Positions 54,470 to 63,388 of a stretch of 64,000 nucleotides of DNA are shown one piece after another. Made by a program: the position numbers and the translations under genes. The notes under the pieces were generated by a model. That model was not told the DNA's origin, made no database searches, and saw only the letters and a program-made list of their open reading frames with translations. Source of the stretch: Selenomonadaceae bacterium. GTDB taxonomy: Bacteria > Bacillota > Negativicutes > Selenomonadales > Selenomonadaceae. The stretch lies in contig JAFRRH010000045.1 of the NCBI GenBank assembly GCA_017428215.1, forward strand, positions 62,001 through 126,000, given 5' to 3'. Numbering within the stretch: the first letter of the stretch is position 1; each line of letters begins with the position of its first letter.

Positions 54470-54916
54470 ATGAAACAAGTAGGAATTTTCGGCAAGCGCA
54501 AAAGTGGCAAATCCGCGCTGATGTATGCATTGACGAGGCAAAAAATTATACAGGACGCGGCGTTTAGGGCAATGGAAATCAGCGGCGTAACTCGCGTCAT
54601 GCTGGTCGATACGGTCGGCGTAGACGTGGAAAACTCAACGGCAGAACAATCCGCGCAAAGTGTCAAAGTTGCACTAATGCTAATAACTGATGATTCGTTC
54701 GAGTTGGAGCTGGCGTGGATAAGCAAACTGCGCAAAGCTGGCTCGTCGATAATCGTTGTCGTAAGCCAAGCAGATAAATTTGCTGACGGCGGCAAGGCAT
54801 TAGCGGCGGCAATTAAAGAAGTTTCAGGAATGGAGGCTCTCTGCGTGAGTTCACAGACTGGCGCGGGCGTCGTTGAATTAGACGAGGAAATTAATCGCCG
54901 ACTTGCTAAGGGGTGA
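54470..54916 (+). CDS. HydF-like mini-GTPase
   Basis: 148 residues resembling only the N-terminal GTPase domain of the hydrogenase maturation factor HydF. The P-loop is GIFGKRKSGKSALMYALT, then AMEISGVTRVMLVDTVGVD aligns with the HydF segment around DTAGLD (G3). The switch-I region between them (PGTTTDPV in HydF) is missing, and the G4 motif is degenerate (VVSQADK rather than NKxD). The dimerisation and Fe-S domains of HydF are absent. AGAGGAGG lies before the ATG. The next gene overlaps or directly follows. Function unknown; a decayed or repurposed GTPase. Confidence 0.65.
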   Translation: MKQVGIFGKRKSGKSALMYALTRQKIIQDAAFRAMEISGVTRVMLVDTVGVDVENSTAEQSAQSVKVALMLITDDSFELELAWISKLRKAGSSIIVVVSQADKFADGGKALAAAIKEVSGMEALCVSSQTGAGVVELDEEINRRLAKG

Positions 54917-54921
54917 TTGCT

Positions 54922-55800
54922 TTGCTGAAAAAATTTTTTGCACTCGCGATAATCTGCGCGGCAATTTTTTTTACAGCGCACGAAGTCAACGCGGAAACTC
55001 AATGGTTTTGGCTTGATTCAAATGACAAATACAGCAAATATTTCGAGCCGGATTCAGTGACGATTAAAAAGAAAGTTGTCACGAACGACGGCAGGGAAAT
55101 TGCTATCGAAATCGAGGCGTGGACGAAAACAACTTATTCCTACGAGGGCGCGGCGGAAACGATTAAAAATTACGGGATAGCGAATATTTTGCCTGACCCG
55201 CGTAATTTGTCTTACAGTCTAGCGTTGCTTAGAGTTAATCCGCAAAATCGCACGCTCCAATATGTCCGCGAAGATTTTTATAACGCGGAGCACCAAGTTG
55301 TTTGGTCTAAGGAGGAAGGACGCGTTAAGGAAATAAATACACGCTCCTTTGACGAAGAATTTTACTGCGCGATTGTCGACGAAGTTTTTAAAATGGGCGA
55401 GCGCGATCGTAAACGTGCCCCGACTGAAGAACGCTGGCTAGATTTATGGACGTACACCGACGCGGACGGCTCAACGATAAATTTAACTGCTGATACGACC
55501 ACTATGCGACTTAAGGGCACGAATTTAATTTTGTGGGAGTGGCAAGTTAAAAAAGATTCGCGCGGACAGACGATTGAAATCCGTTTCATGAAAAAATCCG
55601 TCAACTTGACGCAAGGCACCGAAGTTATCAAGGACGGACAAATTTGGACGCCGAATAATTCTTGGCAGGAACTTAAAGACGAATACGACGGAGCTTATCG
55701 CATGATTCACAGCGACGACCCCGATTATAAAGGGTTGGTTCGCTTGCGTGCTTATGCTAAAAATAATTCGCGCTGGGTCAGCCGATATTCTCTGGATTGA
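54922..55800 (+). CDS. Exported protein of unknown function
   Basis: About 292 residues. A signal peptide (LLKKFFALAIICAAIFFTAHEVNA) precedes a mature part with repeated surface-type segments: WFWLDSNDKYSKYFEPDSV, EIEAWTKTTYSYEG and later TDADGSTINLTADTTTMRL. The layout looks like two related beta domains (about 25-165 and 175-292). The start is a TTG with AAGGGGTG seven bases upstream; a GTG at 54913 overlapping the previous stop is the alternative. It lies between the mini-GTPase and metA. No family recognised. Confidence 0.72.
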   Translation: MLKKFFALAIICAAIFFTAHEVNAETQWFWLDSNDKYSKYFEPDSVTIKKKVVTNDGREIAIEIEAWTKTTYSYEGAAETIKNYGIANILPDPRNLSYSLALLRVNPQNRTLQYVREDFYNAEHQVVWSKEEGRVKEINTRSFDEEFYCAIVDEVFKMGERDRKRAPTEERWLDLWTYTDADGSTINLTADTTTMRLKGTNLILWEWQVKKDSRGQTIEIRFMKKSVNLTQGTEVIKDGQIWTPNNSWQELKDEYDGAYRMIHSDDPDYKGLVRLRAYAKNNSRWVSRYSLD

Positions 55801-55813
55801 GAGGTGAATCACT

Positions 55814-56758
55814 TTGCCGATAAAAATACCGAACAATTTACCTGCAACACATATCTTGGAGGGCGAAAATATTTTCGTCATGGACGCCGATCGCGCTTAT
55901 GCGCAGGACATTCGCCCGTTGAAAATTTTAATACTCAATCTCATGCCGATAAAATCCGTGACAGAAACGCAACTATTACGGCTTTTGGGCAATACTCCAT
56001 TGCAGGTTGAAGTTGATTTTATTTACACGAGAACTTATACGCCAACGCACACTTCCAAAGATTATCTCACCGAATTTTACGGGACGTTCGACGACGTTAA
56101 AAATAAAAATTACGACGGATTTATCATGACGGGAGCACCGGTGGAGCTTCTCGAATTTGAGGACGTTGCCTATTGGCAGGAGCTTGCTGAAATTATGGAT
56201 TGGAGCAAAACGCATGCTTGGTCGTCGTTTTATATTTGTTGGGGAGCGCAGGCGGCGTTGTATTATTATTATGGCGTGCCGAAATATTTAATGGAAGAAA
56301 AAGTTTCGGGCGTCTATCGTCACAAACTCTGCGTTCAGCATGAAAAGCTTATGCGCGGTTTCGACGACGAATTTTTTGTGCCGCATTCAAGATATACTGG
56401 AACTCGCCGCGCAGATATTGAGAAAGTCCCTGCGCTTACACTTTTATCCGAGTCCGATGAAGTTGGAGTTTATGCCGTTGCAAATTTAGAGGAGCGACAA
56501 TTTTTTATAACGGGGCATGCCGAGTACGACCCAAATACCTTGCGGAACGAATACGAACGCGACGTTCGGGCGGGGATTAATCCCAAAGTGCCGCAAAATT
56601 ATTTTCCAAACGACGACCCGACTAAAGAACCTGTCGTTAAGTGGCGGAGCGTGGCGCACTTAATGTTTGCTAATTGGCTGAACTATTACGTATATCAAGA
56701 AACGCCTTACGAGTTGGAATCTATCAGCAGTAAATCTTTTATGCAGTTCGTTCAATGA
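55814..56758 (+). CDS. metA: Homoserine O-acetyltransferase (MetA type)
   Basis: 314 residues. It transfers an acyl group from CoA to homoserine at the start of methionine synthesis. Signatures are [21 protein letters not shown], the catalytic Cys in [21 protein letters not shown] and [13 protein letters not shown]. In [16 protein letters not shown] the position equivalent to E. coli MetA residue 111 is Glu, which in characterised homologues goes with acetyl-CoA rather than succinyl-CoA. The start is TTG with GAGGTGA upstream. The 3' end overlaps that of the converging glycerate kinase gene by 20 bases. Confidence 0.92.
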   Translation: MPIKIPNNLPATHILEGENIFVMDADRAYAQDIRPLKILILNLMPIKSVTETQLLRLLGNTPLQVEVDFIYTRTYTPTHTSKDYLTEFYGTFDDVKNKNYDGFIMTGAPVELLEFEDVAYWQELAEIMDWSKTHAWSSFYICWGAQAALYYYYGVPKYLMEEKVSGVYRHKLCVQHEKLMRGFDDEFFVPHSRYTGTRRADIEKVPALTLLSESDEVGVYAVANLEERQFFITGHAEYDPNTLRNEYERDVRAGINPKVPQNYFPNDDPTKEPVVKWRSVAHLMFANWLNYYVYQETPYELESISSKSFMQFVQ

Positions 56759-57857
56759 GTTTAATAATTTGCTTAACCGTCTCGGAAATATTTTTCGAGG
56801 CGGTATTTTTTTTCATAGCGTCTGCAAGCGTCATTGGTTCGCGCAAAATCGCAAAGGCGGCATCAAGTCCCGCGTCATCAGAAATATCAGCGACACTTCC
56901 GCCAATTCCGACGGTTAAAATTTTCGGATTAAGCTTTTTAGCCAACTTCGCCACACCCGACGGGGCTTTGCCTTGCGCGGTTTGACTATCGAGCCGACCT
57001 TCGCCAGTTATCACTACGTCAGCCGATTTTAATTCCTCTGCAATGTTGAGCGCGTCCAAAACTAAATCAACGCCAGGCAAAAGTTCGCCGCGCAGATATG
57101 CTCTAAACGCAAAACCTAAACCGCCCGCCGCGCCGTCGCCTGGAACAGATTTTTTTTCGAGCTTTAAAAACTTCGCGCTAAGTTCACCGAAATGTTCTAT
57201 CCAGCCGTCCATAGTTTGAACAATTTCAGGCGTCGCGCCCTTTTGCGGTCCGTAAATCGCAGAGCAACCATTTTCGCCCGTTAAAGGATTTGTCACGTCG
57301 CAGGCAATTCTAAACTTACAATCTTTAAGTTCGGGCAGAATGTTTGAATCATCAATCGCAGAAATTTTTTCCAAGTCGCGTCCGAAAATTCCGCTGTTGA
57401 AATTATATCCGAGCGCAGTCAACATTCCCAAGCCGCAATCATTAGTAGCCGAGCCGCCGATACCGATAATAAAATCGCGGCACCCGTCAGCAATCGCAAT
57501 TTTAATCAGTTCACCGACGCCATAAGTTGTTGTGTTTAGCGGGTTGCGAAGATTTTCTGAAACGAGTGGAAGCCCCGCCGCATTAGCCATTTCTATAACT
57601 GCTAATTTTTTATCCAAGACTTCGCCGAACTCCGCCAAAACTTTTCCGCCGAGCGGGTCAGTAACTTCAACAGATTTTAATTCGCCGCCGAGACCAGCGA
57701 TTATCGCCCGACAAGTTCCTTCGCCGCCGTCAGCCAACGGAAAAATTTTTACCGTAGATTTTGGCGACGTCGATAAAATTCCGTCACGAGCCGCCGCACC
57801 CGCCTCTAAACTTGTCAAGCTGCCTTTCAAGCTGTCAATCGCCACGATTATTTTCAT
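56739..57857 (-). CDS. glxK: Glycerate kinase
   Basis: 372 residues of the GlxK/GarK family, which phosphorylates D-glycerate. It shows [37 protein letters not shown]-like [52 protein letters not shown] and [20 protein letters not shown] start it at the ATG at 57857, with GGAGG eight bases upstream. It converges on metA with overlapping 3' ends. Confidence 0.93.
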   Translation of the reverse strand: MKIIVAIDSLKGSLTSLEAGAAARDGILSTSPKSTVKIFPLADGGEGTCRAIIAGLGGELKSVEVTDPLGGKVLAEFGEVLDKKLAVIEMANAAGLPLVSENLRNPLNTTTYGVGELIKIAIADGCRDFIIGIGGSATNDCGLGMLTALGYNFNSGIFGRDLEKISAIDDSNILPELKDCKFRIACDVTNPLTGENGCSAIYGPQKGATPEIVQTMDGWIEHFGELSAKFLKLEKKSVPGDGAAGGLGFAFRAYLRGELLPGVDLVLDALNIAEELKSADVVITGEGRLDSQTAQGKAPSGVAKLAKKLNPKILTVGIGGSVADISDDAGLDAAFAILREPMTLADAMKKNTASKNISETVKQIIKLIERTA

Positions 57858-57977
57858 TTCGAGCACCTCCGTTAAAATTCTTGCGTCGATTATATCACGT
57901 TCTAAAAATTATTGCTTAAGCTTTAAAGGAAATTTAAAAGACACGGGGAATATAAAAATCACGGAGGTTGAAAAGCT

Positions 57978-59789
57978 GTGGGAAATGCGGAAATGGAAGA
58001 ATTCATTGAGCACGTAACCGAGCGTACAGATATTTATTCGGTCGTATCGCGTTATGTGCCGCTTACTCAAAAGAGTGGGCGATATTGGGGGCGTTGTCCC
58101 TTCCACAACGAAAAAACGCCTTCCTTCAGCGTTAGACCCGATAAAGGACTTTTTTATTGTTTCGGTTGCGGCGCGGGCGGCAACGTCTTCAAGTTCCTTT
58201 CGCTCATTGAAAATATAACTTACTTCGAGGCTGTTAAACTTCAAGCGCAACGGCTTGGCATTGAAATTCCCGCTAAAAAATCTTCGCCCGAACAGGAGCG
58301 GCGACGACGTGAGGAAAAACTTTTACTCAAAATTAATGAACTCGCGCAGGATTTTTATCACGAATGTTTAATCAAGACAGCTCGCGGCGAAGTTGGCAGG
58401 AAATATCTTGCGGCGCGTGGAATTACTACAGAGACCATTGAAACTTTCAAGTTGGGGCTTGCGCCCGATGAATGGGAAACTCTTTTTAAAAAGTTGACGC
58501 GGCAAAATTTTTCTGCTCAACAGCTTGAGGCAGTCGGGCTTATCGTTAAGCGCAAAAATTCTTTCGGCTACTACGACAGATTCCGCGAACGTATTATGAT
58601 TCCCATTGCAAATATTTTCGGGCACGTTGTAGGATTTGGCGGACGTGTTTTAAATAATGCGGACGAAACAACGCCTAAATATTTAAATACGCCGGAGACC
58701 GCGCTTTTTAATAAGAGAAATTTACTTTTCGGCTTGGATAAGTCAAATCGTGCGATAAATGCGGCGGGCACGGCGATTGTCGTTGAAGGCTACATGGACG
58801 CGATTTCGCTGTTCAGTGCGGGGATAAAAAATGTTGTCGCGACGCTCGGTACTGCCTTTACGCCTGAACACGCCAATTTGATTCTTCGCTACGCTAGGAA
58901 AATTATTTTCTGCTACGATAGCGACGAGGCGGGGCAACGCGCTACACTTCGTGCTTTACCGATTGTTCAGCAAATCGGCGCGGAAGTTTTCGTCGTTAAG
59001 GTGCCCGACGGTAAAGATCCAGATGAATTTATTCGCAAACATGGAAAGGCGGCATTCGAGGAGCTTATAAACAATGCAGATACGCTAGTTGATTATCGCA
59101 TGAATTACGTCCTTGCTCATACCGAATACGGTACAACCGCCGGTAAATTTCGAGCCTTGCAGGAAATTTTGCCCGTCATTGTCAAAGTTAATGATGATGT
59201 CAAGCTCAAGGATTACTTAAAAAAAATCGCCAATGCTCTAAGCTTAGACGAATATCTTATTGAGGACGAGTGGAAAAAAATTTCTTCGATAACAGAGCCT
59301 GACAGAAATGCAGTCGTCATTAAAAGGAAAAAACTTGCCGCCGAAGAAAATCCACAACTTAAAGCGGCGTGCGAAGATATTTTACGAATGGTATGGTATG
59401 AAGGCGATATTCTCGGTTATGTGTTGGCGTTGGTGCCACTAGAAAATTTTCCAGAAGTTCATCAAGAAATAATTAAATGGATTGAAACTTGTATGGCGCA
59501 GGAAAGGCGTCCTGACCAAATGAACGCGGCAATAGAATTAAGCGACGAGGCAAATGCAGAACTGGCAAGAATATTAATAAAAGGCTCCGACCAACCGCGT
59601 GAAAGGGAACTAGTCGTTTTTGATGATTCTGTAAATATTTTGCGGCTGGATATGTTAGAAAAAAAGTATAATAAGCTTCGCGCACAATCTGAAAAAGATA
59701 TGCCAAACGACGAGGCAACTCGTTTTAAAATAATTGAAGAGTTAATCAAAGTTAAAGAAGAAATCAATAATCTGAAGGGCAATCGATAA
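57978..59789 (+). CDS. dnaG: DNA primase
   Basis: 603-residue primase that makes RNA primers for DNA replication. The N-terminal CHC2 zinc finger (CPFHNEKTPSFSVRPDKG then FYCFGCGAGGN) is followed by the RNA-polymerase and TOPRIM core (VVEGYMDAISLFSAG, ATLGTAFTPEHANL, IFCYDSDEAGQRA) and a C-terminal helicase-interacting region. The start is a GTG with CGGAGG upstream. Order dnaG-rpoD-era matches the macromolecular-synthesis region of many Firmicutes. Confidence 0.97.
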   Translation: MGNAEMEEFIEHVTERTDIYSVVSRYVPLTQKSGRYWGRCPFHNEKTPSFSVRPDKGLFYCFGCGAGGNVFKFLSLIENITYFEAVKLQAQRLGIEIPAKKSSPEQERRRREEKLLLKINELAQDFYHECLIKTARGEVGRKYLAARGITTETIETFKLGLAPDEWETLFKKLTRQNFSAQQLEAVGLIVKRKNSFGYYDRFRERIMIPIANIFGHVVGFGGRVLNNADETTPKYLNTPETALFNKRNLLFGLDKSNRAINAAGTAIVVEGYMDAISLFSAGIKNVVATLGTAFTPEHANLILRYARKIIFCYDSDEAGQRATLRALPIVQQIGAEVFVVKVPDGKDPDEFIRKHGKAAFEELINNADTLVDYRMNYVLAHTEYGTTAGKFRALQEILPVIVKVNDDVKLKDYLKKIANALSLDEYLIEDEWKKISSITEPDRNAVVIKRKKLAAEENPQLKAACEDILRMVWYEGDILGYVLALVPLENFPEVHQEIIKWIETCMAQERRPDQMNAAIELSDEANAELARILIKGSDQPRERELVVFDDSVNILRLDMLEKKYNKLRAQSEKDMPNDEATRFKIIEELIKVKEEINNLKGNR

Positions 59790-59813
59790 TTGCTTTTGAA
59801 AGGAGGCTGCAAT

Positions 59814-61133
59814 ATGACAGGAGAGAGCAAAACTGTCGAATTGAGCGGCAGCCTGTCGGGAAATAAAAAAAATCATTCCGCACAAAAACATTCCGATTCG
59901 GTAGAAACTATTTCGGCGGAAGATGCAAGCAAAACCCCCAAAGGTCGTCCGCCCAAAATTGTTTCTGTATTAACGGAAAAGGCTAAGCAAACCGGCGGGA
60001 AGCTGACGTGGAGCGACTTGGACAGGATTATTCAAAGTTTCGGCGTGGAAAATGACACGGACGAAATTGACGAAATCCTGAGCATATGCGAGCGCGAAGG
60101 CATAGAAATAACAAACGAAGACACGCCACTTGAGGAGCTGGGCGATAATGTTGTTGACCCAGATTTAACAGCAGAGACTTCTTCGCTTGGACAAGATGAC
60201 GCGCTTAATCCCGTCGAAGTGACCGAAGCTCCAGTAGATGACGTCGAAACGCCTAAACCGCCCATAGAAATCGACTTGATCCCCGACAACGTCTCGATTG
60301 ATGACCCCGTTCGCATGTATCTTAAAGAAATCGGACGTGTGCCGCTTTTGACAGCTGAACAGGAAAGAGAACTTGCAATGCGCATGGAATCAGAGGACGA
60401 AGTCGAACACACGGAGGCGCAAAAACAGCTTGCCGAAGCCAATCTCCGTTTAGTCGTTTCAATCGCCAAAAGATATGTCGGGCGCGGAATGTGGTTTCTC
60501 GATTTAATTCAAGAAGGCAACTTGGGCTTGATTAAGGCTGTCGAAAAATTTGACTACCACAAGGGCTATAAATTTTCAACTTATGCAACGTGGTGGATTC
60601 GTCAAGCGATAACGCGAGCGATTGCGGATCAAGCGCGCACAATCCGAATTCCCGTGCATATGGTCGAGACGATTAACAAGTTAACAAGAGTCTCGCGAAA
60701 TCTTCTGCAAGAAAATGGACGCGAACCCACCGACGAAGAAATTGCTGTAGCAATGGAGATTGACGTTGCTCGCGTTCGGGAAATCAAAAAAATTTCGCAG
60801 GAGCCGGTTTCACTGGAGACACCGGTCGGCGAAGAGGACGATTCACATTTAGGCGATTTTATCGAAGACCACGACGCCCCAGCACCAGCCGACGCCGCGT
60901 CATTCATGCTGTTGAAGGAGCAACTGGAAGATGTCTTAGGAACTTTGACGCAACGCGAAAAAAATGTTTTGCGGCTAAGATTCGGACTGGAAGACGGCAA
61001 AGCTAGGACGCTTGAGGAAGTCGGCAAAAGTTTCAACGTCACCCGTGAACGAATTCGCCAAATCGAAGCAAAAGCGTTGCGAAAACTTCGCCACCCTGCC
61101 CGCTCAAAGAAACTTAAAGATTTTCTTGACTAA
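59814..61133 (+). CDS. rpoD: Principal RNA polymerase sigma factor
   Basis: 439 residues. A region 1.1-like N-terminus ([15 protein letters not shown]) follows a Thr/Lys-rich stretch. Region 1.2 starts [16 protein letters not shown], region 2 has [39 protein letters not shown] and [17 protein letters not shown], region 3 follows, and region 4.2 is [21 protein letters not shown] start it at the ATG at 59814, with AAAGGAGG upstream, rather than a TTG 24 bases earlier. Confidence 0.97.
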   Translation: MTGESKTVELSGSLSGNKKNHSAQKHSDSVETISAEDASKTPKGRPPKIVSVLTEKAKQTGGKLTWSDLDRIIQSFGVENDTDEIDEILSICEREGIEITNEDTPLEELGDNVVDPDLTAETSSLGQDDALNPVEVTEAPVDDVETPKPPIEIDLIPDNVSIDDPVRMYLKEIGRVPLLTAEQERELAMRMESEDEVEHTEAQKQLAEANLRLVVSIAKRYVGRGMWFLDLIQEGNLGLIKAVEKFDYHKGYKFSTYATWWIRQAITRAIADQARTIRIPVHMVETINKLTRVSRNLLQENGREPTDEEIAVAMEIDVARVREIKKISQEPVSLETPVGEEDDSHLGDFIEDHDAPAPADAASFMLLKEQLEDVLGTLTQREKNVLRLRFGLEDGKARTLEEVGKSFNVTRERIRQIEAKALRKLRHPARSKKLKDFLD

Positions 61134-61142
61134 AAAATTATC

Positions 61143-61168
61143 GGGAGTCGCAAACGCGGCTCCTTTTC
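61143..61168 (+). terminator. Terminator between rpoD and era
   Basis: GGAGTCGC, loop AAAC and GCGGCTCC form an 8-bp stem, followed by TTTT. The short T run suggests only partial termination. Confidence 0.65.
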
Positions 61169-61184
61169 CATTGGAGGAATTTAT

Positions 61185-62075
61185 ATGGATTATAAATCGG
61201 GATTCGTCGCTGTAATAGGTCGCCCGAATGTCGGCAAGTCCACGCTGATTAATAAAATTATTGGACAGAAAATCGCGATAACTTCTGATAAACCACAGAC
61301 AACGCGCAGTAGAATTCAATGTATTTTAACTCAAGACGACGCGCAAATTATTTTCCTCGACACGCCAGGCATTCACAAGCCGAAATTTAAACTCGGTGAA
61401 TATATGTTAAAGGCGGCGGAAGGCACGCTTAAAGAGGTCGATGCGATTTTTTTTGTAATCGACGCGACGGAGAAATTTGGCGGCGGCGAAAAATATATTC
61501 TCGAACGATTGAGCGCGACAGCTAAGCCCGTGATTTTGGTCGTCAATAAAGTCGATTTGATTGAGCGCGAAAAACTTTTGCCGATAATCGCCGATTACTC
61601 AACGCGAAGAAATTTTGCGGCAGTTGTTCCGATAAGTGCGACGGACGGCACAAATATTGACGTGCTGATTGACGAGGCTAAAAAATTTTTACCTGCAGGC
61701 GTGCAATATTATCCTGCCGATATGGTGACGGATCAGCCCGAACGTTTGATAATCGCTGAATTGATTCGCGAAAAACTTTTACACGCGACGCAAGACGAAG
61801 TTCCGCACTCAATCGCCGTAGACTTAGAAGAATTTACGCCGCGTGATAATGGAACAATTTTTATCCGAGCAACGATTTACGTTGAGCGCGATTCGCAGAA
61901 GGGAATTTTAATCGGCAAGGGCGGCGCAATGTTAAAGAACGTCGGCAAGGCGGCGCGTCCCGAAATTGAAATGCTCCTCGGCGCGAAAATTTTTTTAGAC
62001 TTGTGGGTTAAAGTTAAACGCGATTGGCGAAATTCAATCGGCGCGTTGCAAAGTTTTGGCTTGAAAGATTTTTAA
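61185..62075 (+). CDS. era: GTPase Era
   Basis: 296 residues. The GTPase domain has G1 GRPNVGKSTLIN, G2 TSDKPQTTRSRI, G3 LDTPGIHKPK and G4 VNKVDLIE. The C-terminal KH domain has the motif IGKGGAMLKNVGKAARPEIE. Era binds 16S rRNA and helps 30S assembly. GGAGGA lies before the ATG. A decayed copy of its last codons lies just downstream. Confidence 0.96.
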   Translation: MDYKSGFVAVIGRPNVGKSTLINKIIGQKIAITSDKPQTTRSRIQCILTQDDAQIIFLDTPGIHKPKFKLGEYMLKAAEGTLKEVDAIFFVIDATEKFGGGEKYILERLSATAKPVILVVNKVDLIEREKLLPIIADYSTRRNFAAVVPISATDGTNIDVLIDEAKKFLPAGVQYYPADMVTDQPERLIIAELIREKLLHATQDEVPHSIAVDLEEFTPRDNGTIFIRATIYVERDSQKGILIGKGGAMLKNVGKAARPEIEMLLGAKIFLDLWVKVKRDWRNSIGALQSFGLKDF

Positions 62076-62245
62076 GCAAAAAAAATCCCCCGACTTCAAT
62101 CAAGAAGTATTTGTTGTTATTCGGTGCGAAAAATTTTTTTAGTAAAGGCGATTGGCGAAATTCAATCGGCGCATTGCAAAGTTTTGGCTTGAAAGATTTT
62201 TAAGCAAAAAAAATTCCCCCGACTTCAATCGAGGATTCTTTGTTA
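61979..62245 (+). repeat. Tandem duplication of the era 3' end and downstream sequence
   Basis: The end of era and its first downstream bases (about 61979-62122) recur at 62123-62245. The best-conserved part, starting CGATTGGCGAAATTCAATCG, is at 62021 and again at 62149, 128 bases apart. The second copy keeps the era stop codon and the poly-A and CCCCGACTTCAATC segment but has about 16 bases deleted near its start and several substitutions. Confidence 0.85.
62208..62238 (-). terminator. Terminator after the phosphodiesterase gene
   Basis: Minus strand CCTCGA, loop TTGAAG and TCGGGG (with G-T pairs), followed by GGAATTTTTTTT. It lies in the second copy of the era-tail duplication. Confidence 0.55.
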
Positions 62246-62254
62246 AATAATTGC

Positions 62255-62740
62255 TTAGTGATGTTTCATGCGCACGACGGTAATTCGCGGGTCAGAGCCT
62301 CTTTCCAGCTCCATAACCATAAACGAACCGCGAGTATCGTCACGCGGGCGGGCAGCACTTCCCGGATTTAAAATAACAGGCGGACCGATTAAATATTCAA
62401 CAATGTGCGTATGTCCATAAACTGCAATGTCCGCGTTCTGCGATTCCGCCGCCTCCATTATGTATTCTTGCGTGTAACGGACGCCGTAATTGTGCCCATG
62501 CGTTATAAAAATTTTATGTTCCTCAACTTCAATGATTCTCTCGTATAAAATATTTGGCGTTGGCCAGTCGCAGTTGCCCGCCACGCTGTATACAGGAACA
62601 TCTAACAATGATTGCAAATACTCTGCGTCGGGCGTACAGTCGCCCATGTGGAGCCACATATCCATATTTTGCGCGATACTTACTGCCTGGTCTATCGCCG
62701 ACCAGCTACCGTGAGTGTCGCTTATAAGTCCTATTTTCAC
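62255..62740 (-). CDS. YfcE-type metallophosphoesterase
   Basis: 161 residues with LISDTHGSWSAIDQAV, HMGDCTPDAEYL, VAGNCDWPTPN, FITHGHNYGV and AVYGHTHIVEY, the five metal-binding motifs of the YfcE/MJ0936 phosphodiesterase family. The start is a GTG. The only good ribosome site (AAAGGAGG) is about 38 bases upstream, separated by a possible small hairpin (CGCGC / GCGCG). It follows rdgB, probably in one operon. Confidence 0.88.
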   Translation of the reverse strand: MKIGLISDTHGSWSAIDQAVSIAQNMDMWLHMGDCTPDAEYLQSLLDVPVYSVAGNCDWPTPNILYERIIEVEEHKIFITHGHNYGVRYTQEYIMEAAESQNADIAVYGHTHIVEYLIGPPVILNPGSAARPRDDTRGSFMVMELERGSDPRITVVRMKHH

Positions 62741-62794
62741 GGCGAGTGCCGCGCTTAGAAAGGCGCGACTATCCTCCTTTCATTCTGTCAAACC

Positions 62795-63388
62795 TCACGA
62801 AAATTTTTCTTTAAGCTTTAAAATCATCTTCCTCAATGCCGTGCCTCTGTGGCTAATTTTATTTTTTTCGTCTACGGGCAGTTGAGCCATAGTGCGCTTG
62901 TCGTCAATGTAAAAATACGGGTCATAACCGAAGCCGCCGTTGCCCTGCGCGACGGTTTTAATTTTGCCGCTTATCTTGCCTTCCGTCAAAAGTTCGGTGC
63001 CATCGGTGTCAACAAAAACCAACGCGCAACGATAAGCCGCCGCCGACTCGTTAACGCCTATTTTTTTCAGCTCGTCGAGAAGTTTTTGATTGTTAGTAAC
63101 GTCGTCAGCGTGATAGCCCGCAAATCGCGCCGAATATACACCAGGTAATCCGTTAAGCGCGTCGACTTCAAGCCCCGAATCGTCAGCAAGGCAAGCAAGT
63201 CCCGTGTTTTCGCGGAAAAATTTTGCCTTGATTAGCGCGTTGTCCTCAAAAGTTGCGCCGTCCTCCACAGCGTCGGGCAAGTTGTCAAAATCGGCAAGCG
63301 ATAAAATTTCAAGCGGCAGATTTTTAAGGACGAGGCGCATTTCTTTAACTTTATCCAAATTCTTCGACGCAAGTACAATTTTTTTCAT
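62795..63388 (-). CDS. rdgB: XTP/dITP diphosphatase (RdgB/HAM1 family)
   Basis: 197 residues. It removes non-canonical purine triphosphates such as dITP and XTP from the nucleotide pool. Signatures are IVLASKNLDKVKEMR, DNALIKAKFF, CLADDSGLEVDALNGLPGVYSARFAG, GNGGFGYDPYFY and KNKISHRGTALRKM. I start it at the ATG at 63388, with GGGAGG upstream; it overlaps the rph stop by one base (TAATG). Confidence 0.95.
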   Translation of the reverse strand: MKKIVLASKNLDKVKEMRLVLKNLPLEILSLADFDNLPDAVEDGATFEDNALIKAKFFRENTGLACLADDSGLEVDALNGLPGVYSARFAGYHADDVTNNQKLLDELKKIGVNESAAAYRCALVFVDTDGTELLTEGKISGKIKTVAQGNGGFGYDPYFYIDDKRTMAQLPVDEKNKISHRGTALRKMILKLKEKFS

